Numbered from the stretch's first letter, positions 7,574 to 15,040 are shown. The stretch: 20,635 nt of DNA from an uncultured Eubacterium sp. (GCA_937894585.1 CALBGO010000114.1:1-20635), one strand, 5' to 3'. Notes: generated by a model not told the origin, from the letters alone. A program made the numbers and translations.

Positions 7574-8698
7574 TTATACGCCGAAAATTGCAAGAAATAC
7601 TCCGGCCGCTACTGCTGTTCCGATTACGCCTGCCACATTCGGTCCCATGGCATGCATCAGAAGGAAGTTTGCAGGATCTGCCTTTGCGCCCTCTTTCTGA
7701 GAAACTCTGGCTGCCATCGGCACTGCCGAAACCCCTGCGGAGCCTATCAGCGGATTGATTTTCCCGCCTGATAACCGGCACATCAGTTTGCCGAACAGAA
7801 CCCCCGCTGCTGTTCCGAAACAGAATGCTGCAAGACCGATACCGACGATTTTAATAGTGTCCCAGTTCAGAAATGCCTCTGCACTTGTCGTTGCACCAAC
7901 AGATACGCCCAGCAGAATCACGACAATATACATCAGCGCATTGGACGCAGTCTCCGTCAGCTGTCTGACTACACCGCTCTCTCTGAATAAATTTCCCAAC
8001 ATCAACATACCTAAAAGCGGCGTTGTAGACGGAAGCAATCCGCATACTACCACAGTCACAATAATTGGAAAGAGAATTTTCTCTTTCTTTGAAACAGGTC
8101 GCAGCTGTTCCATTTTGATTTTACGCTCCTCCTCTGTGGTAAAAAGACGCATAATCGGCGGCTGTATAATCGGAACCAGCGCCATATAGGAATATGCAGC
8201 CACTGCAATAGGCCCCATTAACTCGTTCTGCCCCAGTTTCATCGCAAGGAAAATGGAAGTCGGGCCGTCTGCACCGCCGATAATGGCAATCGCCGCTGCC
8301 GCCATATCGTTAAAACCGATCAGCATAGCTAGGATATATGCGCCGAAAATTCCAAACTGGGCTGCCGCACCCAAAAGAAAGCTCTTCGGATTTGCAATAA
8401 GAGGTCCGAAATCCGTCAAAGCCCCTACTCCCAGAAAAATAAGAGACGGCAGAATCGTCCACTCGTCCAGTAAGTAAAAATAGTGAAGCAGACCGCCCTC
8501 TTCCATAATGGGAGGATAGATATTTACAAGCAGCATACCGAAAGAAATCGGCAGAAGCAGCAGTGGTTCATACTGTCTGGCAATTGCCAGGTACAAAAAG
8601 CCGCACGCTACTGCAATCATAACAAGATTTCCAAAGCTCAGATCAAAAAGAGCCGTCTGGTGAATCAGATTATCTAAAGTTGAAATAATATAGTCCAT
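7574..8698 (-). CDS. oadB: Na+-translocating decarboxylase beta subunit (OadB/MmdB/GcdB family)
   Basis: The protein has 374 residues, the usual length for this integral membrane subunit, and is almost entirely hydrophobic with about nine or more membrane segments. Diagnostic motifs are VGALTDFGPLI (91-101, conserved D96), GGADGPTS (141-148, with D144 as the ion-binding aspartate of the family), and GPNVAGVIGTAVAAG near the C-terminus. It couples decarboxylation of carboxybiotin to export of Na+. ATG 8698 follows AGAGGAAAAAT. It lies 21 bp after the biotin-carrier gene and 13 bp before oadA. The family does not reveal whether the carboxyl donor is oxaloacetate, methylmalonyl-CoA or another acyl-CoA; the presence of both transferase types in this operon leaves this open. 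Confidence 0.95.
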   Translation of the reverse strand: MDYIISTLDNLIHQTALFDLSFGNLVMIAVACGFLYLAIARQYEPLLLLPISFGMLLVNIYPPIMEEGGLLHYFYLLDEWTILPSLIFLGVGALTDFGPLIANPKSFLLGAAAQFGIFGAYILAMLIGFNDMAAAAIAIIGGADGPTSIFLAMKLGQNELMGPIAVAAYSYMALVPIIQPPIMRLFTTEEERKIKMEQLRPVSKKEKILFPIIVTVVVCGLLPSTTPLLGMLMLGNLFRESGVVRQLTETASNALMYIVVILLGVSVGATTSAEAFLNWDTIKIVGIGLAAFCFGTAAGVLFGKLMCRLSGGKINPLIGSAGVSAVPMAARVSQKEGAKADPANFLLMHAMGPNVAGVIGTAVAAGVFLAIFGV

Positions 8699-8719
8699 AT
8701 TTTTCCTCTATATATATTT

Positions 8720-9118
8720 TTATGCCAGTACCGCAACAACCTGTCCGGCTTCTACGGTATCCCCCTCTGAAACGGTGATATCTTCAAGTCTGCCGTCCGC
8801 AGAAGCTACAACAGGAATCTCCATTTTCATCGCTTCTAAAATCAGAACTGTATCGCCTTTTTTCAGCATATCTCCTTTTTTCGCACTGATTTTCCATATT
8901 TTCCCCGAAGTGCCCGCAGTAACCGGCATTCCTGCTTCTGCGCTGTCTCCCGAAGAAGTGTTCTTTGATGCCGGGCTGTTATTTCCCGTTGTATTCTGTG
9001 TCTTTGCCTCTGTCTGTCTCTCTGCGCCAGCTGCTCCAGAAACTGCAGCCTCCTCATTCTTTTTAGAAACTTCGACTTCATAAGTTTTTCCATTTACTTT
9101 GATGATGTATGTTTCCAT
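8720..9118 (-). CDS. Biotin carrier protein of the decarboxylase/transcarboxylase (1.3S-like)
   Basis: The protein has 132 residues. The N-terminus METYIIKVNGKTYEVEV is the standard start of these carriers. An Ala/Thr/Asn/Ser-rich flexible linker follows at about 25-65, then a lipoyl/biotinyl domain with EAMKMEIPV, biotin on K98, and the closing VEAGQVVAVLA. I chose ATG 9118 because homologues begin here. An in-frame GTG at 9130 forms a GTGA overlap with the stop of the preceding gene and would add MSIN, so translational coupling from that codon is also possible. The protein carries CO2 as carboxybiotin between the two carboxyltransferases and the membrane pump. It has to be biotinylated in trans by BirA, which is not in this window. 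Confidence 0.93.
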   Translation of the reverse strand: METYIIKVNGKTYEVEVSKKNEEAAVSGAAGAERQTEAKTQNTTGNNSPASKNTSSGDSAEAGMPVTAGTSGKIWKISAKKGDMLKKGDTVLILEAMKMEIPVVASADGRLEDITVSEGDTVEAGQVVAVLA

Positions 9119-9126
9119 ATTTATAC

Positions 9127-9465
9127 TCACTTTCCTATTCTTCTGATGCTCCTTACGATATACGGGCTTTCTCCGGATTCTCCGCCGCTTTCACCACTTT
9201 CACCGCTGCCTATTCCGTCCGCTGCACAGTATGCCGTAACAGCCGCTGTAATAACCGCAATCAGTTCCTCATCGTCTTCCTCCTGCGATACTGCCGTCTC
9301 GGAATCTGCTGCCGCCGATCTGCTCTCTGCCGCCACTTTTTTCTTATCCGGCAAATATCGGAACAGAGAAATAATTCCGCTGATAAAAATCAGTACAAAA
9401 AACACAGTTCCCATACCCAGCACTGTATTCATACCTGCTTTGGCTAAAATTTCCGTTATTGTCAT
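9127..9465 (-). CDS. oadG: OadG-like small membrane subunit (gamma/delta) of the Na+ pump
   Basis: The protein has 112 residues. One membrane segment at about 13-36 (VLGMGTVFFVLIFISGIISL) is followed by a charged, Ala/Ser/Glu-rich cytoplasmic part. The family markers are 'EELIAVITAAVTAY' and the C-terminal PYIVRSIRR. OadG holds the soluble carboxyltransferase onto the beta subunit and helps assembly. A low-complexity GSGESGESGGESGES linker (about 86-100) precedes the C-terminal motif and is unusually acidic/flexible. The start ATG 9465 overlaps the stop of the upstream carboxyltransferase as ATGA, and an AGGAG lies inside that gene's end, so translation is coupled. Its stop overlaps a possible GTG start of the biotin carrier. 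Confidence 0.9.
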   Translation of the reverse strand: MTITEILAKAGMNTVLGMGTVFFVLIFISGIISLFRYLPDKKKVAAESRSAAADSETAVSQEEDDEELIAVITAAVTAYCAADGIGSGESGESGGESGESPYIVRSIRRIGK

Positions 9466-10841
9466 ATGCTTTTCTCCTGATAGATGTTTGCAAAAGTTTC
9501 AAACGCCCCGATCAGATATTTTCTTGTATCCTCCGGCTGTATGATTTTATCCGCATATCCGTGTCTTGCCAGCGCTCCGGCACTGCTGTGGCTGTCTCGA
9601 TAGTCTTTGGTTCGCTGATTTAACATCTCTGTATCAGAACCGGGATACAGAATTTCCACCGCCTGCCGCGGATTGATAATATTCACATTAGCATCTTTCC
9701 ACATAAATACATAATCTGCACCGAGTCCCCTGCTGTTCATCATACTGTAAGCACTTCCATAGATTTCCCCGGTAATCAGATTCACCTTGGGAACCTTCGC
9801 GCATGCAAGAGCCTTTATCATTCTGCCTGCTGCCTTGGGAAGATAGATTTCCTGTTCATCCGCCGTATCAAAACCTTCCGTATCCGTAATGGTCAGTACC
9901 GGAATATGAAACCTGTCACACAGACTTATAAAAGATGCAGCTTTATCGAAGCCTTCGGCAGTCATCCTGCTGTTCTCTCCACGTCCATGATTTGCAACTG
10001 CGCCGATTAAGCCTCCGTTCAGCCTGATAAAGCCGGTCACCATATCCTTTCCGGCCTCTCTTCTGGTTTCAAAGAAAAAGTTTTCATCCGAGATTTCCCT
10101 CAGAAGAGCTCTTCCATCTCCGCGTAAATCGTCCAGATTTTTACAGATTCTGTTCAAATCATCTCTACAAAGCTGTGGCTCCGGCGCCGCATCTGTATTA
10201 GGAGGAAGAACCTCTATCAGCGTTCTGACAGCCTGCATAATTTCGCGGCAGGTCATTTTGCCATCTGTAAAATCTTCCTGATTTGTAATGGTTGTAAAGC
10301 TTCGGTCAATCAAATTTGCCGAATTCAGAAATAAATCTCCTTTTTCTTTTTCCACAAAGACAAAGTCTGCCATATTCGCCGCAACAGACATACCTCCGCC
10401 GCATCTTCCGAGAACAGCCATAATCTGCGGAATTTTTTCTGTTGCCGCCGCCTGCATCCGATATAACGACGCAAACTGATTCAACCCGTCAAGTCCCTCT
10501 TCAATACGAAACCCCCGACAGTCAAGAAGCCCTATAATCGGAGCCTTCGCCCGCATTGCCATTCGATACAGCCGGTTGATTTTCCGTCCGTGCATTTCAC
10601 CGAAAGTTCCTCCCATTACATCTGCATCCTGACAAAAAATATAGACCAGCTGTTCATTTATCGTACCGTATCCGGTCACTACACCATCAGACTCACACGG
10701 TTCCTGCGGCGTATAAAAATCGGTGAGCCGGGCTGTAACCTCTTCACCGATTTCCATAAAACTCCCTTTATCAAGAAGCTGCCGGATTTTCATCCGTGCA
10801 CTGTCTGTTTTCTCTCTGTTGCTTTCTCTATTTCTGCACAA
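9462..10841 (-). CDS. Acyl-CoA-type carboxyltransferase (MmdA/12S/GcdA superfamily), diverged
   Basis: The protein has 459 residues with two crotonase-fold carboxyltransferase halves. N-terminal half: the family opening SARMKIRQLLDKGSFMEIG (14-32), DADVMGGTFGEMHGRKI (72-88), LLDCRGFRIEEG (105-116) and ILGPCAGG-equivalent LGRCGGGM (144-151). C-terminal half: MVTGFIRLNG, ITDTEGFDT, and GEIYGSAYSMMNSRGLGAD. MmdA proteins usually have D-S-G-G-A-R in the first oxyanion loop; here it is DCRGFR, so this belongs to a side branch whose acyl-CoA is unknown. TTG 10841 is taken as start, with GGAGG about ten bases upstream, because homology begins before the next in-frame ATG (10793). A start at 10793 would cut the conserved SAR. 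It is first in the operon and is followed by oadG with a 4-nt overlap. Confidence 0.82.
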   Translation of the reverse strand: MCRNRESNREKTDSARMKIRQLLDKGSFMEIGEEVTARLTDFYTPQEPCESDGVVTGYGTINEQLVYIFCQDADVMGGTFGEMHGRKINRLYRMAMRAKAPIIGLLDCRGFRIEEGLDGLNQFASLYRMQAAATEKIPQIMAVLGRCGGGMSVAANMADFVFVEKEKGDLFLNSANLIDRSFTTITNQEDFTDGKMTCREIMQAVRTLIEVLPPNTDAAPEPQLCRDDLNRICKNLDDLRGDGRALLREISDENFFFETRREAGKDMVTGFIRLNGGLIGAVANHGRGENSRMTAEGFDKAASFISLCDRFHIPVLTITDTEGFDTADEQEIYLPKAAGRMIKALACAKVPKVNLITGEIYGSAYSMMNSRGLGADYVFMWKDANVNIINPRQAVEILYPGSDTEMLNQRTKDYRDSHSSAGALARHGYADKIIQPEDTRKYLIGAFETFANIYQEKSI

Positions 10842-10849
10842 AATCTCAT
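10790..10849 (-). other. Possible 19-residue leader ORF overlapping the carboxyltransferase start
   Basis: ATG 10849 opens a frame (MRFCAEIEKATERKQTVHG) whose TGA at 10792-10790 overlaps the ATG at 10793 of the carboxyltransferase frame as ATGA. It competes with the TTG 10841 start. GGAGG is only two bases from this ATG, which is too close for good initiation, so the frame may be fortuitous. Confidence 0.2.
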
Positions 10850-10878
10850 TTCCTCCATCTTTTCAGATTTCGAAGTTT

Positions 10879-10907
10879 ATTTTATCTATCCCCGAAACCG
10901 ATTGCAA
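10879..10907 (-). promoter_or_regulatory. Promoter for the Na+ decarboxylase/transcarboxylase operon
   Basis: On the minus strand TTGCAA (10902-10907), a 17-bp spacer, and TAAAAT (10879-10884) match the sigma-A pattern at 4/6 and 5/6. The predicted start near 10872 leaves a leader of about 30 nt containing the GGAGG site. It is back to back with the SDR promoter. Confidence 0.55.
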
Positions 10908-10932
10908 GACTTAAAAAAAAGTGCTTTATTAT

Positions 10933-10961
10933 TTAAGAAATTGCCCTCTTAACTTTATAAT
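10933..10961 (+). promoter_or_regulatory. Promoter of the SDR-winged helix gene, overlapped by an inverted repeat
   Basis: TTAAGA (10933-10938), 17 bp, then a perfect TATAAT (10956-10961) lie ahead of the gene at 11056. The -35 hexamer is also the left arm of TTAAGA-N8-TCTTAA (10933-10952), a possible operator between the two divergent promoters. A second, weaker -10 (TACAAT near 11019) also exists. Confidence 0.5.
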
Positions 10962-11055
10962 ATTAAAAAAATAGTGCCGAAAAAATAAGAATTCATACTG
11001 TCTGCATCAATGTTATGTTACAATGCAATAAACGGGAAGGTACAGGAGGTGCACC

Positions 11056-12072
11056 ATGAAAGAAAAAAAAGTTGCTGTAATTACGGGCGGAAGCTCCGGC
11101 GTCGGTCTTGCCATCGCCCGAAAACTAAGAGAGGACGGTTTCCATATCATCATTTTCGATATGCAACCGGCGCCCGAAGAGTTTGAATGTTACCTTGTGG
11201 ACATCAGAAGTGACCGTCAGCTGAAAGATGCTGTTTCTCATATCTCCAGAGTGGATCTGCTTGTCAACAACGCCGGTATTTACTTTGAAAAATATCTGGA
11301 GGATACGACCAATGAAGAACTGGACCGTATGGTCGATGTCAATATAAAAGGAACCTATCTGGTTACCAGAAATATCATGCCGAAAATTCTGGCTGCCGGC
11401 GGTTCCGTTATTGTCATTGCTTCTTGTCTTGGTATGGTGCCTGAACTGACTTCTCCTCTGTACTGTACAACAAAAGCCGGGCTGATTATGCTGACAAAAT
11501 GTCTTGCACAGCAATATGCCCCGCAAGGCGTCCGTATCAACTGTGTTCTGCCCGGTCCTATAGACACCCCGCTGCTGCAGGCAACTTTTCCCAATAAAAA
11601 ATTTGAAACGACCTGCGCAGAAAGAATCCCCCTGCGCCGTATCGGCCGCCCCGAAGAAGTTGCCGGTATGGTTTCTTTTCTTGCCGGTTCTCAGGCGGGC
11701 TACATCACAGGTGGTATCTTTCCTGTAGACGGAGGCGTTTCCTCTTCAAGTCTGTACTCAGTTCCTTTTACACCAGAGGATCCGCTTCATGCCAAACGGA
11801 CCGATGCTTTCAGCGAGATCGACGAGCTCTCGTTAGCAATTCTGGCTGCGGTTCGTGAGATTAACCAGCGGAACGAGATTGCCGGAAGAAACCGGATTTA
11901 TTGGTATCTCCATGATTTAGGCTACGAATTTTCCGAGTATAAAATCAGAAAATATATCGTCCGTCTTTCAAAAGATGCCCTGATTTCCGCCACCCACGGA
12001 AAATACGGTCTTTCCCTGACCGATAAAGGTCTGATGATACTGGAAATGCAGCAGAAAAAACAGACAGAATAA
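11056..12072 (+). CDS. Short-chain dehydrogenase/reductase fused to a C-terminal winged-helix-like domain
   Basis: The protein has 338 residues and starts at ATG 11056 after AGGAGGTG. Residues 1-230 are a complete classical SDR: TGGSSGVG (10-17), D35 at the end of strand 2 (favours NAD(H)), NNAG (71-74), N96, S123, Y136 and K140 (YCTTK), the PGPIDTP loop, and GGIFPVDGG. Classical SDRs end about here at roughly 250 residues. This one continues for about 100 residues: a linker, then 255-332 with helices (ELSLAILAAVREINQRNEI, GRNRIYWYLHDLGYEFSEYK, IRKYIVRLSKDALI) and a beta-wing/end segment 'HGKYGLSLTDKGLMILEM', which resembles a winged helix-turn-helix. It may sense NADH or a substrate and bind DNA, or the tail may be an oligomerisation domain. 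It is divergent from the decarboxylase operon, so it is a candidate regulator of it. The substrate is unknown. Confidence 0.85.
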   Translation: MKEKKVAVITGGSSGVGLAIARKLREDGFHIIIFDMQPAPEEFECYLVDIRSDRQLKDAVSHISRVDLLVNNAGIYFEKYLEDTTNEELDRMVDVNIKGTYLVTRNIMPKILAAGGSVIVIASCLGMVPELTSPLYCTTKAGLIMLTKCLAQQYAPQGVRINCVLPGPIDTPLLQATFPNKKFETTCAERIPLRRIGRPEEVAGMVSFLAGSQAGYITGGIFPVDGGVSSSSLYSVPFTPEDPLHAKRTDAFSEIDELSLAILAAVREINQRNEIAGRNRIYWYLHDLGYEFSEYKIRKYIVRLSKDALISATHGKYGLSLTDKGLMILEMQQKKQTE

Positions 12073-12108
12073 ACCCACAGCAGACCTGCGAATTTATTCT
12101 GTCTGTTT
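12058..12108. terminator. Bidirectional terminator between convergent SDR and racemase genes
   Basis: AAA-CAGACAGAATAAA (12058-12073) pairs perfectly with TTTATTCTGTCTG-TTT (12093-12108), a 16-bp stem with a 19-nt loop. A-rich DNA lies on the left and T's on the right, so it can stop transcripts from both sides. The TAA of the SDR gene lies in the stem. Confidence 0.8.
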
Positions 12109-12123
12109 CAACTGCCTGCATTC

Positions 12124-12825
12124 CTATGCTTTCAGCTGTCTGCCGCTGAACTGAATCATTTTTTCAGCCAGAACCTCCATCGGATCGATATAAAAATCAC
12201 CGAGTCCATCGTCAGCTTTAATTACGGAAAGCTCCGTACACGCCATAATCGCACAGTCACAGTATTCCGCATAAAGATGCTTTTCCAGCAGGCCCCATCT
12301 GCTCTTATCATAAGGTTTTCCGCTTTTAATACAGTCATAAATCTGATACATAACGATTTCCTGTATTTCCGCAGGTACAATGTACGGTTTCAAACCTGCT
12401 CTCTCCAGCCTTTTCTGATAAATCTGGGTTTTAATGGTTCCGTCTGTAGCAAGCACCGCAACCTTCGCACCCGGAGACTTTCGGGAAATGTGCTGAACCG
12501 TTTCTTCGATCATATGTATGATAGGAATTTCCAGTTCATCTTTAATCAGGTCAGCAAAAAAGTGGGCTGTATTGCAGGTAATACCGATAGCCTCGCAGCC
12601 GCACATCTCAAGGATTTTCGCATCTTTTAAAAGCTTTTCACTGACTTCATCATAATCCCCCGCAAGAATGGCGCTCGTTCTGTCAGGCATAGATGCATCG
12701 CTGACCAGTACCAGATTAACATGATCCTGATCCTTCTCCGCTTCAGTCTTTTCCGTGATCATCTTATAAAACAACTGAGACGCCATAGGTCCCATTCCGC
12801 CGATTACACCGATTTTTTTATTCAT
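12124..12825 (-). CDS. Aspartate/glutamate racemase family protein
   Basis: The protein has 233 residues from ATG 12825, which follows AAAAAGGAGACAGGT and opens with the family's MNKKIGVIGGMGPMAS. An upstream in-frame start at 12876 lacks a binding site. The two catalytic cysteines of cofactor-independent racemases are present: ITCNTAHFF and MACTELSVI. The 'GGMGP.A' N-terminus and 'D.SMPDR' are typical of the aspartate racemase/YgeA branch. It probably racemises aspartate or a related amino acid (YgeA-like enzymes have broad specificity). It is flanked by terminators on both sides and is therefore a single-gene unit, convergent with the SDR gene and downstream of pckG. Interconversion of D- and L-aspartate would feed the aspartate aminotransferase in the nearby operon; this is inference from location. 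Confidence 0.88.
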   Translation of the reverse strand: MNKKIGVIGGMGPMASQLFYKMITEKTEAEKDQDHVNLVLVSDASMPDRTSAILAGDYDEVSEKLLKDAKILEMCGCEAIGITCNTAHFFADLIKDELEIPIIHMIEETVQHISRKSPGAKVAVLATDGTIKTQIYQKRLERAGLKPYIVPAEIQEIVMYQIYDCIKSGKPYDKSRWGLLEKHLYAEYCDCAIMACTELSVIKADDGLGDFYIDPMEVLAEKMIQFSGRQLKA

Positions 12826-12939
12826 ACCTGTCTCCTTTTTATTTATCAATTTGTATCCGCCTGTATCTATACCCATTCCCTGTATTCTGCCTTTTATTGC
12901 CTGAAATCACCTGTTCTGAAAGCTTCCTTACTTTTGCCC

Positions 12940-12976
12940 AAAAAACCCCTGCACTTTACTGAAAGTTTGCAGGGGG
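12940..12976 (-). terminator. Rho-independent terminator of pckG
   Basis: On the minus strand CCCCTGC...GCAGGGG with an inner ACTTT/AAAGT stem is followed directly by TTTTTT (12945-12940). It lies about 75 bp after the pckG stop and is a strong classical terminator. On the plus strand GCAGGGGG is followed by TTTT, so it may work both ways. Confidence 0.85.
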
Positions 12977-12995
12977 TTTTAGAATCATCAGAGAT

Positions 12996-13034
12996 GTACT
13001 TTACCGCACATAAGAAATCAAACCGGTAAAGTAC
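12996..13034. repeat. 11-bp inverted repeat in the pckG 3' region
   Basis: GTACTTTACCG (12996-13006) and CGGTAAAGTAC (13024-13034) are perfect inverted copies with a 17-nt loop, between the pckG stop and its terminator. It could be an RNA-stabilising 3' hairpin or a processing site. Confidence 0.6.
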
Positions 13035-13049
13035 CTACTCAGCAATCTA

Positions 13050-14813
13050 TTACATAATCTGTTCTTTTAACCGATTAAAGTTTTCTGTGATTTCTTTCGG
13101 CAGAGAATCGAACTGCTTGTAGAATTCTTCAATACCCTGAATTTCGTCTTTCCATACTTCTTTATCAACACTAAGAAGTTTTTCCAAAGTATCCTCAGAA
13201 ATATCAAGACCTGTCAAATCCAAATCCTCTGCGGACGGCTCAAATCCCAGCGGCGTTTCCACTGCACCGGCTTTGCCCTCGCAGCGATTCAGCATCCACA
13301 GAATCACTCTCAGGTTATCTCCGAATCCCGGCCACATAAACTCATCGTTTTCGTCAGTTCTGAACCAGTTTACATGGAAAATCTTCGGAGGATTTGTCAT
13401 CTTCTCTCCCATATCAATCCAGTGCTGGAAATATTCCGCCATATTATATCCGCAGAACGGAAGCATTGCCATCGGATCGTGACGAACCACACCGACTTTG
13501 CCGTTTGCGGCTGCGGTTGTTTCAGATGCCATAGCAGAACCGATAAATACACCGTGATTCCAGTCTCTTGCCTGATAAACAAGAGGCTCTGCCTTTGCTC
13601 TTCTGCCGCCGAAAATAATCGCAGAAATAGGAACACCTTCACCTGTAGCAAATTCCGGCGCAATTGTCGGACAGTTTGCAGCCGGTGCTGTAAATCTGGA
13701 ATTCGGATGAGCTCCTTTTTCTTCGGAAGTCTTTCCGTTCCAGGAATTTCCCAACCAGTCTTCACCGTTTTCCGGCGGATTTTTATCCAGCTTTTCCCAC
13801 CAAACAGTATTATCATCCAGATTTCTTGCAACATTGGTGAAAATTGTATCTTTATGCGTAGTACGAAGCGCGTTCGGATTGGATTTTTCGTTAGTACCCG
13901 GCGCAACACCGAAAAAGCCGTTTTCAGGGTTCACTGCATAAAGTCTGCCGTCACTTCCGATACGAAGCCATGAAATATCATCACCTACGGTTGAAACTTT
14001 ATAACCTAATTTCTTGAAGTAATCCGGCGGCGTCAGCATAGCCAGATTGGTTTTTCCGCAGGCGCTAGGGAAAGCTCCGCATACATATTTCGCTTCGCCT
14101 TCTTTGTTTTCTATCTTCAGAATCAGCATATGTTCTGCCATCCATCCTTCCTGTTTTCCCAGGAAAGAGCCGATGCGCAGCGCCAGACATTTCTTGCCTA
14201 AAAGCACATTGCCGCCATAAGCTGAATTGATGGACCAAATGGTATTGTCTTCAGGGAAGTGCGCGATGTACTTTTTCGTTTCGTCAATCTCTGCTTTAGA
14301 GTGCAGGCACTTTGTAAAGTCTGCGCCTTTGTTCAGTTCCTCAATCACTTCCGCCCCTACACGAGTCATAATGTTCATACTCAGTACAACATAAATGGAA
14401 TCAGTCAGCTCAATACCAATCTTCGCAAACTCTGTTCCCGGCACACCCATGGAAAAAGGAATCGCATACATAGTTCTTCCCTTCATGGAACCGTCAAAAA
14501 GACCGCGCAGCTTTCCATACATTTCATCAGGCGCTACCCAGTTATTAGTAGGACCTGCATCTTCTTTTCGTCTCGTACAGATGACTGTCCTCTTTTCATC
14601 TCTTGCTACATCTTTCGGCTTGGTGCGGTAATACAGACATCCCGGCAATTTCTCCTGATTCAGTTCAATCATTTCGCCGGTAGCAAGGGCCTCCTGCTTA
14701 ATTTCCTCAAGCTGTTCCTTGCTTCCGTCAACCCAGACGATTCGTTCAGGTTTGGTTAATTCCGCCATTTCTTTTACCCAGTCATTTACAAACTGGTTCG
14801 TTACCATTGTCAT
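13050..14813 (-). CDS. pckG: Phosphoenolpyruvate carboxykinase (GTP)
   Basis: The protein has 587 residues, the usual size for the GTP-dependent family. ATG 14813 follows AAGGAGAAAAATTT; an in-frame start at 14873 has no binding site. Visible motifs are RTMYAIPFSMG (113-123), GGNVLLGKKCLALRIGS (200-216), the P-loop FPSACGKTN (248-256) with K254 and the reactive cysteine C252, GDDISWL (277-283; Mn/Mg ligands), ETTAAANGKVGVVRHDPMAM, and NWFRTDENDEFMWPGFGDN near the GTP site. It interconverts oxaloacetate + GTP and PEP + CO2 + GDP in the cytosol. In amino-acid-fermenting Clostridia it can run in either direction. It has its own promoter and terminator, but shares oxaloacetate with the decarboxylase/aminotransferase operon on the other side of the SDR gene. 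Confidence 0.97.
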   Translation of the reverse strand: MTMVTNQFVNDWVKEMAELTKPERIVWVDGSKEQLEEIKQEALATGEMIELNQEKLPGCLYYRTKPKDVARDEKRTVICTRRKEDAGPTNNWVAPDEMYGKLRGLFDGSMKGRTMYAIPFSMGVPGTEFAKIGIELTDSIYVVLSMNIMTRVGAEVIEELNKGADFTKCLHSKAEIDETKKYIAHFPEDNTIWSINSAYGGNVLLGKKCLALRIGSFLGKQEGWMAEHMLILKIENKEGEAKYVCGAFPSACGKTNLAMLTPPDYFKKLGYKVSTVGDDISWLRIGSDGRLYAVNPENGFFGVAPGTNEKSNPNALRTTHKDTIFTNVARNLDDNTVWWEKLDKNPPENGEDWLGNSWNGKTSEEKGAHPNSRFTAPAANCPTIAPEFATGEGVPISAIIFGGRRAKAEPLVYQARDWNHGVFIGSAMASETTAAANGKVGVVRHDPMAMLPFCGYNMAEYFQHWIDMGEKMTNPPKIFHVNWFRTDENDEFMWPGFGDNLRVILWMLNRCEGKAGAVETPLGFEPSAEDLDLTGLDISEDTLEKLLSVDKEVWKDEIQGIEEFYKQFDSLPKEITENFNRLKEQIM

Positions 14814-14891
14814 AAATTTTTCTCCTTTTCTCCTTTTATAACAATTCGGGCCGCTTCGGCGGAAGCAGTCCAATGTTCATCCTATATTTTA

Positions 14892-14920
14892 ATTGTATAA
14901 TAGTTCATTCTGTTTGTCAC
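14892..14920 (-). promoter_or_regulatory. Promoter of pckG
   Basis: On the minus strand GTGACA (14915-14920), 17 bp, then TACAAT (14892-14897) match sigma-A at 5/6 and 5/6. The start near 14885 gives a 5' leader of about 70 nt that contains a small GCTTC-CGCC-GAAGC hairpin. Confidence 0.6.
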
Positions 14921-15040
14921 GCAGATATTTACTGGTTTGACTTTCAAAATCGACAAAAAACGTATAATTTTCTTTCTTTTTTTAAGTCATTTATAAAACA
15001 GAAAACTCAACATTGAAGGAACCCCTGCTTTAATACAAAT

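Noticed and set aside
13374..13973. Plus-strand open frame of 199 codons inside pckG
   Set aside because: It lies entirely antisense to a highly conserved gene, and its Cys/Arg/Ser-rich translation has no recognisable family.
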